Assembly (NCBI GenBank): GCA_036278935.1
Contig: DASUKA010000025.1
Location: forward strand, 73,738-137,737
Source of the DNA: DASSNR01 sp036278935
GTDB taxonomy: Bacteria; Gemmatimonadota; Gemmatimonadetes; Gemmatimonadales; Gemmatimonadaceae
DNA length: 64,000 nucleotides
Direction of reading: 5' to 3'
This document shows positions 1 to 9,127 of this stretch, piece after piece. Both the position numbers and the translations under genes were made by a program. Position 1 is the first letter of the stretch. Every line of letters begins with the position of its first letter. The notes beneath the pieces are model-generated. The model was not told where the DNA came from. It was given only the letters and a program-made list of their open reading frames with translations, and made no database searches.

Positions 1-233
<233 letters not shown>

Positions 234-319
234 TTCAACACCTCTGCCAGCGAGTGGGGGCGGGAGGCCCGGGTCTCTCGCCCGCGCTCGAGGCAGCGTC
301 ACCGTCGGAGACACACACT

Positions 320-913
320 ATGCGTCGCACCATCCTCGGCATTCTCGCATCGCTGGCCACTGCCGCGCCGGCCGCCGCGCAGGCAGCGGAGCAGGGGGGC
401 GGGAGCAAGGGCGGGCTGCTCACCCCGAGCGGCGGGCTGATGATCTGGACCATCGTCGTCTTTCTCATCCTGCTGTTCATCCTCAAGCGATTCGCCTTCA
501 AGCCGATCACAGCCGCGGTGGAGGCGCGCGAGCACGCGCTGGAGGAGGCCGTCGCCGCGGCGCGCACCGACCGTGAGGAAGCGGCGCGCGTGCTGGAGGA
601 GCATCGGCGCGCGCTCGAGGGGGCGCGTACCGAGGCCCAGCAGATCGTCGCCGAAGCACGGCAGGTCGCCGAGCAGGTGCGGGGCGATCTGCTGAGCCAG
701 GCGCAGGGCGAGCAGCGGGAGATGCTCGAGCGCGCGCGGCAGGAGATCGGCGCGGAGCGCGATCGCGCCATCGCCGAGCTGCGTCGTGAGGCGGTGGACC
801 TGGCCGTGCGCGGCGCCAGCAAGGTGATCGAGAAGAATCTGGACGACGAGAGCAATCGTGTACTGGTCGATCGCTTCCTCGCGTCGCTCACGCCTGCCGC
901 CGTGAAGGGCTGA
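320..913 (+). CDS. atpF: F0F1 ATP synthase subunit b
   Basis: This 197-residue protein is the peripheral stalk that ties the F1 head to subunit a. The ATG at 320 has a GGAG ribosome site about 9 bases upstream. The first 20 or so residues resemble a cleavable signal peptide ending in an alanine-rich stretch, which is not usual for subunit b. A transmembrane helix follows near residues 41-60, then a long charged alanine/glutamate/arginine coiled coil ending in the conserved A..I...LD region. The stop overlaps the atpH start (TGATG). Confidence 0.93.
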   Translation: MRRTILGILASLATAAPAAAQAAEQGGGSKGGLLTPSGGLMIWTIVVFLILLFILKRFAFKPITAAVEAREHALEEAVAAARTDREEAARVLEEHRRALEGARTEAQQIVAEARQVAEQVRGDLLSQAQGEQREMLERARQEIGAERDRAIAELRREAVDLAVRGASKVIEKNLDDESNRVLVDRFLASLTPAAVKG

Positions 914-1464
914 TGCGCGAGCCGACGATCGCCCGCAACTACGCGGAGGCCCTCCTGGCCCTGGCTCGCAAGGCGGATGACCTGGACGGATGGGGCGCGA
1001 TGATCAGCGATGTCGCCGCCGCGGTGCAATACGATGAACGTCTGCGCCGCTTCCTGGAGTCGCCGCGGATCGATACGGGGCGCAAGAACGAGATCATCGC
1101 GACGGCGTTCCAGGACCGCCTGCCGCGTGTCTTCGTCCGCTTCCTGCAGGCCGTCATCACGCATCGGCGCCAGCGGTTGATTCCGGAGATCGCCACGGAG
1201 TATCACCAGCTGGTGGACGACGCGGAGGGACGCGTGCATGCGCAGGTGACGGTGGCGCGGGAGCCGGATGATGCCATGCGCGCGGGCGTGACCTCGCATC
1301 TCTCGCGCGTGCTGCAGCGCACCGTCGTGCCGCACTTCGTGCTGCGTCCCGACATTCTGGGCGGAACCATCATCCGCGTGGGCGACACCGTGATGGATGG
1401 TTCGGTGCGCCGGCGGCTCGCGATGCTGCGACAGCGAATGCTGAGCACGGCTGGTGCGGCGTGA
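913..1464 (+). CDS. atpH: F0F1 ATP synthase subunit delta
   Basis: The 183-residue OSCP/delta subunit connects the b stalk to the top of the alpha3beta3 head. The start ATG shares its A with the TGA of atpF, implying translational coupling. The N-terminal helical bundle (IARNYAEALLALA) and the C-terminal part (ILGGTIIRVGDTVMDGSVRRRL) are typical of the family, and the length is normal. In most bacteria atpA follows directly. Here the next gene is an unrelated peptidase behind an inverted repeat, so the F1 genes must be elsewhere. Confidence 0.93.
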   Translation: MREPTIARNYAEALLALARKADDLDGWGAMISDVAAAVQYDERLRRFLESPRIDTGRKNEIIATAFQDRLPRVFVRFLQAVITHRRQRLIPEIATEYHQLVDDAEGRVHAQVTVAREPDDAMRAGVTSHLSRVLQRTVVPHFVLRPDILGGTIIRVGDTVMDGSVRRRLAMLRQRMLSTAGAA

Positions 1465-1491
1465 GAACGGCAGTGAGCCGGGCGACAGGGT

Positions 1492-1573
1492 GTCGGGAGT
1501 AGGGTATCGGGTGGAGGGGAACGGCCTGGGGGGGAAAACTCTCTGCCCGCCCACCCGACACCCGACTCCCGAC
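1492..1573. repeat. Intergenic long inverted repeat (GTCGGGAGTAGGG type)
   Basis: Left arm 1492-1514 and right arm 1551-1573 are inverted copies matching at 21 of 23 positions, with a 36-base loop. They lie between the atpH stop and the peptidase start. The arms are made of repeated GTCGGG/GGGTG words. After the right arm comes a run of TGACTCAC-like words up to the next start codon. This could end the atp transcript, although no clear U tract follows. Confidence 0.75.
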
Positions 1574-1615
1574 CCCCGCTTGTGACCCACTGACTCACCG
1601 ACTCGCTCTCACCCC

Positions 1616-4600
1616 ATGCACCTCCTCCTCGCCCTCCTCCTCGCCGTTCAACAAGGTCCCGCCTTCACCACGCCGCCGTCCGGCGACACCACCGGATACT
1701 GGCAGCAGCACGTAGCCTATCGCATTGTTGCCGTGCTCGACGAGCGCGCACAGTTGCTGCACTCCGAGGCGGAGCTGGTGTACGTGAACCACTCCCCGGA
1801 CACGCTGCACCAGATGTACGTGCACCAGTATCTGAACGCGTTCCGTCCCGGATCCAAGTGGAGCGCGGCGGATGAGCGCGAGGGCAGGGTGCGCTTTCAG
1901 CATCTGCCCGATCCGTACGCCGGATTCGGGCGCTTCACCTCCGCGCCAACCTTCGACGGCGTGGCCGTGCACCCCGACTACCCTGGTGCGCCGGACAGCA
2001 CGGTGGCGCACTTCACGCTGCCGCGGCCACTCCCCCCGGGGGATTCGGTGCGGGTGCATTTCGCGTGGGATGCGCGACCGTCGGTGGTGCCGCGGCGTCA
2101 GGGCCGGCGCGGGCGGCACTACGACTTCGCGCAGTGGTATCCGAAGGTGGCCGTGTACGACCGTGGCGGATGGGAGGAGAACCCGCTCGTTCCCGCGGGC
2201 GAGCTCTACGGCGAGTTCGGGACGTACGACGTGACGATGATCGTGCCACGCGATCAGGTGATCGGCGCGTCCGGCGTGCTCGTCTCCGGCGATCCGGGGT
2301 GGGCGCGCGTGAAACAGTGGGGCACCGTGAACGTAGCGCACGACGTCTATCCGGACGTCCCGCCGGGTGTGGTCGATACGACCAGGCTACCAGCCGGCTA
2401 TAAAGCCGTGCGCTTCTACGCGCGCCGGATTCATCACTTTGCCTGGTCCACGTCACCCGACTACATGTACGAGGGCGGCCTGTACGATGGCCGCGTGGCG
2501 CTCCATGTGCTCTACCGTCCGGGTGATGAGGCGGAATGGGGGCACGGACAGGCGCTCCATCGCATGCAGGTCGCGCTGCACTGGCTCGAATCCATTTACG
2601 GGCGCTATGGCTATCCGCAGCTCACCGCGCTGCACCGCATCGAAGGGGGCGGCACTGAGTTCCCCATGATGGTGATGCTCGGTGGTGCGTCGCAGGGGCT
2701 CATCCTGCACGAGGTGGGACACATCTACAGCTATGGGATGCTCGCCAACAACGAATGGCGCTCCGGCTGGATGGATGAGGGGCTCACCAGCTATCAGACC
2801 GCGTGGGAGGAGAAGACCACGCTTCCGGAGCAGGCCGATGGCACGGCACCGCCGCCGCGCCCCGGGCCATCGGGGTATCGCGGCCTGGCAGTGCAGCCGC
2901 AGCCGTTCGAGCAGACGCAGATTCAGCAGTACCAGCTGGATCTACTCGGCCGCGCGGAACCTATCGGCACCAAGGGACAGGACTTCAACGAGTTCGGCAT
3001 CTACAACGCGATGATCTACACGCGCGCGTCGCTCATGTACGGTGCGCTGCGCGACGTGATGGGCGACTCGGCGTTCACGGCGTTCCTGCAGCACTACTAT
3101 GCCGAGTGGCAGTTCAAGCACGTGGATGAAGTGGCGATGCGTGATGCCGCGCAGGACATCTACGGCAAGAAGCTGGGCTGGTTCTTCGACCAGTGGGTGT
3201 ACCACACGGGGCTCATCGACTACGCGCTTGCCGGTGTACAGACCCGCCGCGATGGCGCGGGGTGGCTCACGCGCGCGCACGTTGTGCGACGTGGGCGCTA
3301 TCGGCATCCGATGCCGGTGGGCGCGCGGACCTCGCATGGGTGGGCCATCGCGCGCGGGAACGCGCTTGCCGACGATCAGTGGGTGGAGATTCACACCGAT
3401 GAGCGTCCGAGCGCGGTGCGGATTGACCCGACGCACCTCACGGAAGACTGGGATCGGCGCAACGATGTTCATGTGGCGGCGCCGCTCTTCAGCACGCAGA
3501 CGTCGCGCTACGTGTTCGATTGGCCCTTCCTGGATCAGGCGAGCCGCAATCGGAACATCGTCGCGCTCACCCCACTGGCCTGGTACAGCGATCCGGGCGG
3601 CGTTACGCCGGTCGTGCGCATGCGCACGAACTACCAGGGGTGGCTCGACCGGAGGAGCGTCGGGCTGGCAATCGCGCCGCGTGTACCGGGCGGCACCGGT
3701 CGCGTCGGTCCCTCGCGCGATCTGACGAGGCTGCAAGGATGGGCCACGATCGAGAATCCGCGGCTGCCATTCGCGTCCTGCCCGACGATTGGCCTGAGCG
3801 CGGGCATCTGGGCGCTGGATGGTGTGAGCAAGGTTGCCGTCGAGAAGCGCTGGGACGCGAGCCCGTTTCTCTTCGCGAACGGGCCGCGCATTACATGGAC
3901 GGCCGGCGTGCAGGCCACCGCGCCGTACGACTGGAACTGGGTGGATGGCAATCGGTGGGAAGATGCGAACGTGGTGGATGCCACGGTATCCTACCAGCGC
4001 GAAGGGCGGAGTCCCAACGGTATCGGTCTGCGCCTGTCGCTCGCCGGCGGCTACGTGGATGCACGCGCTCTGAATCCGCCGCAGGACATCTTCGTCATTG
4101 ATGACGCTGTGCTTCCCGGAGCGACGGGCGATGACGAGGCGTCCAGCCGCGGCTTCGGCCGCGCGGAGGCGGAGATCCGGCAGACGATCGGACTCGGCAG
4201 CGCGAGGCGCCTGGCGCTCAGTCTGCGCGGTTTTGGCGGTGTGAGCACGAATGCGCCGCTCCAGCGCTCCATCGGTCTCTCCGCGCTCGACGCGACACAG
4301 ACGTTCGGCAACGACCTTCTGCGGCCAAAGGGCGCGCCGCTGGCCCGTTCCGACGTGCACTTCGTGGCACTCGGAGGGGCCGGCCTGCATGGATATTCCC
4401 CGCTCTTGCGAATGGAGAACGTCGGCGCGCTGAACGCCGAACTGGACGCTCGGGTGACCACGGCGGGCCGGGGCTCGCCGTGGCCTGATCTCTGGGTGGA
4501 TGCGTTCGCGGATGGCGCCTGGGGCTCCGCGCTGGGCGGCGGGCGTCCCAGCACCTTCTCGGATGCGGGACTCGGTGTGGCTGTGCGCGGCAACCTGTTC

Positions 4601-4732
4601 GATCGCGCTATCTCGCTGCGCTTCGATTTACCCTTCTATGTCCAGCGGCCGGTGCTGGCCGTGGGGAGCCCATCCGTGGACGATGCCAGAGTCCGCTTCC
4701 GCTGGACCTTCTCGTTCAACGATCTGTGGTAG
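1616..4732 (+). CDS. M1-family metallopeptidase with C-terminal beta-barrel-like region
   Basis: This 1038-residue protein is predicted to be an exported zinc aminopeptidase. A short hydrophobic leader (MHLLLALLLAV) begins it. The zinc motif HEVGH lies at residues 365-369, with the third ligand glutamate 19 residues later in WMDEGL (about residue 388), as in M1 gluzincins. EGGGTEFP stands where the substrate-binding GAMEN motif normally is. From about residue 620 the sequence changes to alternating aromatic and polar strands and ends in FRWTFSFNDLW, a terminus like that of outer-membrane barrels. Family members are usually far shorter, so a peptidase-barrel fusion is inferred. Confidence 0.85.
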   Translation: MHLLLALLLAVQQGPAFTTPPSGDTTGYWQQHVAYRIVAVLDERAQLLHSEAELVYVNHSPDTLHQMYVHQYLNAFRPGSKWSAADEREGRVRFQHLPDPYAGFGRFTSAPTFDGVAVHPDYPGAPDSTVAHFTLPRPLPPGDSVRVHFAWDARPSVVPRRQGRRGRHYDFAQWYPKVAVYDRGGWEENPLVPAGELYGEFGTYDVTMIVPRDQVIGASGVLVSGDPGWARVKQWGTVNVAHDVYPDVPPGVVDTTRLPAGYKAVRFYARRIHHFAWSTSPDYMYEGGLYDGRVALHVLYRPGDEAEWGHGQALHRMQVALHWLESIYGRYGYPQLTALHRIEGGGTEFPMMVMLGGASQGLILHEVGHIYSYGMLANNEWRSGWMDEGLTSYQTAWEEKTTLPEQADGTAPPPRPGPSGYRGLAVQPQPFEQTQIQQYQLDLLGRAEPIGTKGQDFNEFGIYNAMIYTRASLMYGALRDVMGDSAFTAFLQHYYAEWQFKHVDEVAMRDAAQDIYGKKLGWFFDQWVYHTGLIDYALAGVQTRRDGAGWLTRAHVVRRGRYRHPMPVGARTSHGWAIARGNALADDQWVEIHTDERPSAVRIDPTHLTEDWDRRNDVHVAAPLFSTQTSRYVFDWPFLDQASRNRNIVALTPLAWYSDPGGVTPVVRMRTNYQGWLDRRSVGLAIAPRVPGGTGRVGPSRDLTRLQGWATIENPRLPFASCPTIGLSAGIWALDGVSKVAVEKRWDASPFLFANGPRITWTAGVQATAPYDWNWVDGNRWEDANVVDATVSYQREGRSPNGIGLRLSLAGGYVDARALNPPQDIFVIDDAVLPGATGDDEASSRGFGRAEAEIRQTIGLGSARRLALSLRGFGGVSTNAPLQRSIGLSALDATQTFGNDLLRPKGAPLARSDVHFVALGGAGLHGYSPLLRMENVGALNAELDARVTTAGRGSPWPDLWVDAFADGAWGSALGGGRPSTFSDAGLGVAVRGNLFDRAISLRFDLPFYVQRPVLAVGSPSVDDARVRFRWTFSFNDLW

Positions 4733-4736
4733 CATC

Positions 4737-4770
4737 GCAGCCCCGGGCGTGATCCTCCGCCCGGAGCTGC
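4737..4770 (+). terminator. Hairpin after the M1 peptidase
   Basis: CCGGGCG at 4743-4749 pairs with CGCCCGG at 4758-4764 across an 8-base loop, and the stem continues outward as GCAGC/GCTGC. It begins five bases after the peptidase stop and lies between two convergent genes, so it may terminate transcription from either side. There is no U tract. Confidence 0.6.
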
Positions 4771-4794
4771 GTGTTCGGCGGCGATGCGCCGCCA

Positions 4795-4926
4795 CTACGG
4801 GCGGGCGACGATCAACCAGAACAGGACGAGTATTCCTACGATAATGGCGACGCCGGTCCACCATTCATGGGGCCAGCCGTCGTCATGGTCGGTGTCGTGC
4901 TCGATATCCGGCTCGGTGTGTTCCAC
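4795..4926 (-). CDS. Small single-span membrane protein (43 aa)
   Basis: A GTG at 4926 is preceded by a strong AAAGGAG ribosome site with ideal spacing. The product has an acidic, histidine-rich N-terminus (VEHTEPDIEHDTDHDDGW) and then one transmembrane helix (TGVAIIVGILVLFWLIVA). It converges on the M1 peptidase gene. I do not recognise a family. Very short proteins of this form are often respiratory-complex or membrane-stress accessories, but nothing here shows that. The ribosome site and the clean charged-head plus helix layout argue that it is real. Confidence 0.65.
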   Translation of the reverse strand: MEHTEPDIEHDTDHDDGWPHEWWTGVAIIVGILVLFWLIVARP

Positions 4927-5024
4927 GCGGTCTCCTTTCAGGTTGCGGGTGCGGCTGAGTGCTGACACACTGCACCCGGGGCCGTGCCGCGCGCAAGGGC
5001 CCGCAGCGTGCAAGAGCCCAGCAG

Positions 5025-5059
5025 GGGGTCAGGTCCGCACCAGGGCCTGCCGGCCCTGG
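5025..5059. repeat. REP-like element with GGGGTCAGGTC and a perfect hairpin
   Basis: GGGGTCAGGTC at 5025-5035 is followed by a perfect 8-bp stem, CCAGGGCC (5040-5047) and GGCCCTGG (5052-5059), with a TGCC loop. The same 11-mer occurs inverted at 27681-27691, also beside a hairpin. Elements of this form are typical of REP sequences mobilised by RAYT/Y1 transposases. No such transposase is in the window. Confidence 0.45.
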
Positions 5060-5165
5060 CGGGCGTTCCCGACCTCCCGTGATATTTCCACCGCGAAATC
5101 CCGACCGCGGTGTCGCATGGGACACGGGGGCGGCCCCGATGCATCTCATTACTGGAGGAAGAGGC

Positions 5166-5528
5166 GTGAGTGGTCACAGCGAGGTTGTCATCGTCGACAA
5201 GCCCTGGGGACATGAGGTGATCTGGGCCCACACGGATCGCTATGTGGGGAAGATCCTCCACATCAAGGCCGGTCACGCGCTCTCCGTGCAATACCACGAG
5301 CGCAAGGACGAGACGATCAGCCTGCTGTCGGGCGAGATGATCTTCCGCGTACGGAACGGTGACAGCGAGAGTCTGCGCGACGTCCATCTCACCAGGGGGG
5401 AGGCGTTCCACATCACGCCGGGGACGGTGCATCAGATGGAGGCCGTGACCGACTGCGACGTGCTCGAGGCGTCCACGCCGGACCTCGATGATGTCGTGCG
5501 CCTCAGCGACCGCTACGGCCGGGTATAG
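5166..5528 (+). CDS. Cupin-fold protein, mannose-6-phosphate isomerase-like
   Basis: This is a 120-residue single-domain cupin. The two cupin motifs are visible as SVQYHERKDETISLLSGE and FHITPGTVHQM, providing histidine and glutamate metal ligands. The KPWGHE opening resembles the isomerase half of type II phosphomannose isomerase/GDP-mannose pyrophosphorylases. The GTG at 5166 is chosen over the upstream ATG at 5139 because GGAGG lies 7 bases before it. It sits 9 bases upstream of a sugar nucleotidyltransferase, suggesting that the pair performs hexose-phosphate isomerisation and activation for polysaccharide or nucleotide-sugar synthesis. Confidence 0.75.
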   Translation: MSGHSEVVIVDKPWGHEVIWAHTDRYVGKILHIKAGHALSVQYHERKDETISLLSGEMIFRVRNGDSESLRDVHLTRGEAFHITPGTVHQMEAVTDCDVLEASTPDLDDVVRLSDRYGRV

Positions 5529-5537
5529 GAGCAGCGC

Positions 5538-6536
5538 ATGAAGGCAATCATTCCGTTGGCCGGCAAGGGCACGCGACTCCGGCCGCACACGCACGTCACG
5601 CCCAAGCCGCTGCTCAAGGTGGCCGGGAAGCCGGTCATGGCCTACATCCTCGATGACTTGCAGCGGCTGGGCGACATCGATCAGATCATCTACATCACCG
5701 GGCATCTCAAGGAAAAAGTGGAGTCGTACGCGCGCGCCAACTACCACTTTCCGTCGGTGTTCGTGGAGCAGACGGTACAGAACGGTACGGCAGCGGCCGT
5801 GGAGCTGGCACGCCCGTATGTGGACGAGCCGGTGCTGATCATCTTCGTCGACACAATCTTCGACACGGACCTCTCGGTCATCCATCGCGTGGATGCGGAC
5901 GGCATCATCTGGACGAAGGAGGTCGCGGACTACCAGCGCTTTGGCGTGGTGGTGGCAGATGCCGATGACCACATGACGCGGATCGTCGAGAAGCCGTCCA
6001 CTCCGATCTCCCGCCGAGCGAACATCGGCCTGTATTACATCCGCAACTGGCAGCTCCTGTACGAGGGGATTTCCCACGTGCTGGGCCAGCCACCCAACAA
6101 GGGGGAGTATTATCTCACCGATGCGTTCCAGTACATGATCGATCACGGAGCGCGCGTCAAGGTGATCGACGTGGAGGGATGGTACGACGCGGGGAAGCTG
6201 GATTCGCTACTGGAGACGAACCGCGTGATGCTGGAGAAGGAACGCTCGCGACGCCCGGCGGCCGGCTCCGATTGTGCGATCGTCGACCCTGTGTACGTGG
6301 AGGATGGCGTGATCCTCGACCATGCGCGGATCGGTCCGAACGTGTCGATCGGGAGCGGCAGCGTGATCCAGGGATCGGAGCTGCGCGATGCGATCGTCGG
6401 GTCGCGCACGAGAATCGCGGGCTCGGTGCTCCACCACTCCATGGTGGGCGACGATGCGGTAGTGGAGGGGGTCTGCGGCGCCGTAACGCTCGGCGACCAC
6501 GCGGAAGTGCGGAGCTCGGAGGAGGTCAGGCGGTAA
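5538..6536 (+). CDS. Sugar-1-phosphate nucleotidyltransferase
   Basis: A 332-residue enzyme predicted to activate a hexose-1-phosphate to an NDP-sugar. The nucleotide-binding signature LAGKGTRLRPHT lies at residues 7-18, followed by TPKPLLKVAGKP and later EKPSTP. After about residue 245 a left-handed hexapeptide beta-helix begins (repeated I-G-P/V turns such as ARIGPNVSIGSGSVI). This is the layout of RmlA/GlmU-like thymidylyl- or uridylyltransferases. AGGAG lies 6 bases before the ATG. It follows the cupin closely, so the two are probably co-transcribed. The exact sugar cannot be read from the sequence. Confidence 0.85.
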   Translation: MKAIIPLAGKGTRLRPHTHVTPKPLLKVAGKPVMAYILDDLQRLGDIDQIIYITGHLKEKVESYARANYHFPSVFVEQTVQNGTAAAVELARPYVDEPVLIIFVDTIFDTDLSVIHRVDADGIIWTKEVADYQRFGVVVADADDHMTRIVEKPSTPISRRANIGLYYIRNWQLLYEGISHVLGQPPNKGEYYLTDAFQYMIDHGARVKVIDVEGWYDAGKLDSLLETNRVMLEKERSRRPAAGSDCAIVDPVYVEDGVILDHARIGPNVSIGSGSVIQGSELRDAIVGSRTRIAGSVLHHSMVGDDAVVEGVCGAVTLGDHAEVRSSEEVRR

Positions 6537-7725
6537 TTCCGCTCGCGGCGCCAAGGATCACCCCCAGTGCCCGGGCGACACCCAGCCGCCCGTCCGTATT
6601 GTCGAACCATTCCGCGGCGGTATGCGCGTCCCCACCGCGCCCGCCCGCGCCGATGGCGATGGCGGGAATACCGCAGCTGATGGGGATGTTGGCATCGGTG
6701 GATGCAGTGGCCAGCTCGGGCTCGCGTCCCACCAGATGCGTCGCCTCCACCGCCATGGCCACGAGCGGGTGGTCCGCCGGCGTCTCCCCGCCCGGCCGGT
6801 TGCCGATGCACGTGATCGCATACGACAGCGGCGGCGCGCCGCGTGTACGCCGTACGTTCTCCTCGTCCAGTGCCGCGCGCGCCGCCTCGTACACCTCGCG
6901 CTCCACCAGATCCAGCGCATCCGCAGAAGTGGAGCGCACGTCCAGATCCAGCCATCCCTCGCCCGGAATGGCGTTCACCGACAGGCCGCCCCCCATGCGG
7001 CACACGGAGAGCGTGGTTCGTGGCAGGTGCGGCAGCGGGAGCCGGGCCAGTGCGGCCGCCGCGACGGCCGCGGCATGGATCGGATTCGGAACACCGTACG
7101 CGCTCCAGCTGTGTCCTCCCGGGCCGCGGAAGGCCACCCGATAGCGCCGGGAGCCGAGTGCGCGGTGGACGATCCGCTCGTCGCCGGCGCCATCCAGCGC
7201 GATCGCCGCGCGCGCACTCCGCATGGGTCCGGCAAAGGCCTGCTTGGCGCCGCGAAGATCGCCGACGCCCTCCTCGCCCGTGGTCGCCACAAAGTCGATG
7301 GGCGCCACGGGGCGCACGGCGCGTCCATCAATCGCCGCCGCGAGCGCCAGCATCACCGCGAGACCGCGTCCGTTGTCGCCGATGCCCGGTCCGGTCAGTC
7401 GGTTGCCCGACCGCTGAACCGTGACCGGCGTCGCGCGAGGAAAGACGGTGTCGAGATGCGCGCAGATGACGACCGGTGCACCTGCCTGGGCGCCTGCCCG
7501 GCGGCCAATCACATTCCCCACCGCATCGACGCGCACGTCTTGCAGTCCCAGCGCGCGGAAGCGCTGCGCGATCCAGGCGCCGCGCTCCTTCTCCTCCCCG
7601 GTGGGAGCCGCGATCTCCGAGACGGCGATCTGGCTGCGCACGATCGCCTCGTCGTCGAGTTCCAGGCGCTCGCGCGCGCGAACCAGCGGCGGCGTATGCC
7701 AGAGATCGAGGAGTGGAGTCCACAT
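6526..7725 (-). CDS. M20-family metallopeptidase/deacylase
   Basis: A 399-residue binuclear zinc hydrolase of the M20 (ArgE/DapE/PepT) type. Metal-site signatures are VICAHLDTVF (H90, D92), GIGDNGRG and TTGEEGVGDL, with a dimerisation-domain GGHS and a late conserved glycine/histidine region (GGDAHTAAEW). The start is placed at the second of two in-frame ATGs (7725), because GGGGA lies 7 bases before it; 7731 is the alternative. The 3' end overlaps the convergent nucleotidyltransferase by 11 bases. Substrate (N-acyl amino acid or small peptide) is unknown. Confidence 0.85.
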   Translation of the reverse strand: MWTPLLDLWHTPPLVRARERLELDDEAIVRSQIAVSEIAAPTGEEKERGAWIAQRFRALGLQDVRVDAVGNVIGRRAGAQAGAPVVICAHLDTVFPRATPVTVQRSGNRLTGPGIGDNGRGLAVMLALAAAIDGRAVRPVAPIDFVATTGEEGVGDLRGAKQAFAGPMRSARAAIALDGAGDERIVHRALGSRRYRVAFRGPGGHSWSAYGVPNPIHAAAVAAAALARLPLPHLPRTTLSVCRMGGGLSVNAIPGEGWLDLDVRSTSADALDLVEREVYEAARAALDEENVRRTRGAPPLSYAITCIGNRPGGETPADHPLVAMAVEATHLVGREPELATASTDANIPISCGIPAIAIGAGGRGGDAHTAAEWFDNTDGRLGVARALGVILGAASGITA

Positions 7726-7796
7726 GGCCATGTCCCCAATAGAGCCGGCCTCACGGCAGATGCAAGTCCCGCCGCGCCGCGGCCGCTCGACGCGTA

Positions 7797-7824
7797 TTGT
7801 TCGACACCGGCCGGGCAGTAGATT
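7797..7824 (+). promoter_or_regulatory. Candidate promoter for the HMG-lyase-like gene
   Basis: TTGTTC at 7797-7802 and TAGATT at 7819-7824, separated by 16 bases, fit a housekeeping sigma promoter. It points at the plus-strand gene starting at 7856 or 7877 and lies in the divergent gap with the M20 peptidase. The expected transcript leader would be only 25-45 bases. Confidence 0.4.
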
Positions 7825-7876
7825 GCATGATGCACAGCGAAGCGCATGCACGCAGATGTCCGCGGTCCCAAGTTCC

Positions 7877-9127
7877 ATGAACGAACGCGACCTGATCCAC
7901 GACTGGAACGTCGCGGCGGATGGGTTCGACTGGGCCACGTGCCAGGTCGAGCTCAACGACGAGACGTTGCGCGATGGCCTGCAATGCCCATCGGTCACCG
8001 ACCCGGCGATCGACGACAAGAAGGCGTTGCTGCACCTGATGGTCGAGCTCGGCATCGCCTCGGCCGACATCGGGTTGCCGGGCGCGGGACCGCGTACGCG
8101 CGCCGACACGCTGGAGTTGGCGCGCGAGATCGCGGATGCGCATCTGCCGCTCGAGGCGAACTGTGCGGCGCGCACCGTGATCGCCGACGTCGAGCCGGTG
8201 GCCCGCATCTCACAGGCCGCCGGGATCCCGATCGAGGCGGCAACCTTCATCGGCTCATCCCCCATCCGGCAGTACGCGGAGGACTGGACGCTCGACCGGA
8301 TGCTGCAGGCCAGCGAGGAAGCGGTGACCTTCGCCGTGGGTGAAGGGCTTCCGGTGATGTTCGTGACGGAGGATACCACGCGCGCGGCGCCCGACGTGCT
8401 CCGCGCGCTCTACGGTAACGCGATCCGATGGGGCGCGCGCCGGCTCTGCCTGGCCGACACGGTGGGGCACGCAACGCCGAGCGGCGTGCGCGCGCTCGTG
8501 CGCTTCGTGCGGGAGGAGATCGTGCGGCCGAGCGGCGAGGCGGTGAAGGTCGACTGGCATGGCCACCGTGATCGGGGACTCGGACTGGCCAACTCGCTGG
8601 CCGCCATCGAGGCGGGCGCGGATCGTGTACACGGCACCGCGCTCGGCATCGGGGAGCGGGTGGGGAATGCGGAGATGGACCTGCTGCTCATCAACCTCAG
8701 GCTGTTGGGCGCGCACCAGCACGATCTGGCGCGGCTGCCGGAGTACTCTCGACTCGCGTCGCGCGCCTGCGGCGTCGCGATTCCGCCGAGCTATCCCGTG
8801 CTGGGCGACGATGCCTTCCGGACAGGCACCGGGGTGCACGCGGCCGCGATCATCAAGGCGCGCAGAAAGGGGCACGCATGGCTGGCCGACCGCATCTATT
8901 CCGGCGTGCCGGCGGGTGATTTCGGACTCGCGCAGCGTATCGAGATCTCGCCAGTGTCGGGGCTGTCCAACGTGCGCTGGTGGCTGGAGGAGCACGGACA
9001 CGACGCGGGCGACGTCGAGCTCTGCCAACATCTCTTCAGCGCCGCCAAGCGTGTGAACCGAGTGATGCGCGACGACGAGCTGAGCGCTCTGGTGGCCGAG
9101 TATCGGCAGGAGCGGGCCGGAGCGTGA
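7877..9127 (+). CDS. HMGL-like (isopropylmalate/homocitrate synthase superfamily) enzyme
   Basis: A 416-residue TIM-barrel enzyme of the DRE superfamily, which forms or cleaves carbon-carbon bonds between an acyl-CoA and an alpha-keto acid. ELNDETLRDGLQ (about residues 25-36) holds the catalytic Arg-Asp. The metal site HGH is at 228-230, and GIGERVGNAE is the usual glycine-rich loop. The leucine-binding regulatory domain of LeuA is absent, as expected at this length. It is not beside leuB/C/D, so the substrate is open. It overlaps the next gene by GTGA. The start could also be the in-frame ATG at 7856; neither has a clear ribosome site. Confidence 0.75.
   Translation: MNERDLIHDWNVAADGFDWATCQVELNDETLRDGLQCPSVTDPAIDDKKALLHLMVELGIASADIGLPGAGPRTRADTLELAREIADAHLPLEANCAARTVIADVEPVARISQAAGIPIEAATFIGSSPIRQYAEDWTLDRMLQASEEAVTFAVGEGLPVMFVTEDTTRAAPDVLRALYGNAIRWGARRLCLADTVGHATPSGVRALVRFVREEIVRPSGEAVKVDWHGHRDRGLGLANSLAAIEAGADRVHGTALGIGERVGNAEMDLLLINLRLLGAHQHDLARLPEYSRLASRACGVAIPPSYPVLGDDAFRTGTGVHAAAIIKARRKGHAWLADRIYSGVPAGDFGLAQRIEISPVSGLSNVRWWLEEHGHDAGDVELCQHLFSAAKRVNRVMRDDELSALVAEYRQERAGA

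Noticed and set aside
235..1590. Long minus-strand open frame opposite atpF and atpH
   Set aside because: It is the reverse-strand shadow of two certain genes and has an arginine/serine-rich, low-complexity translation.
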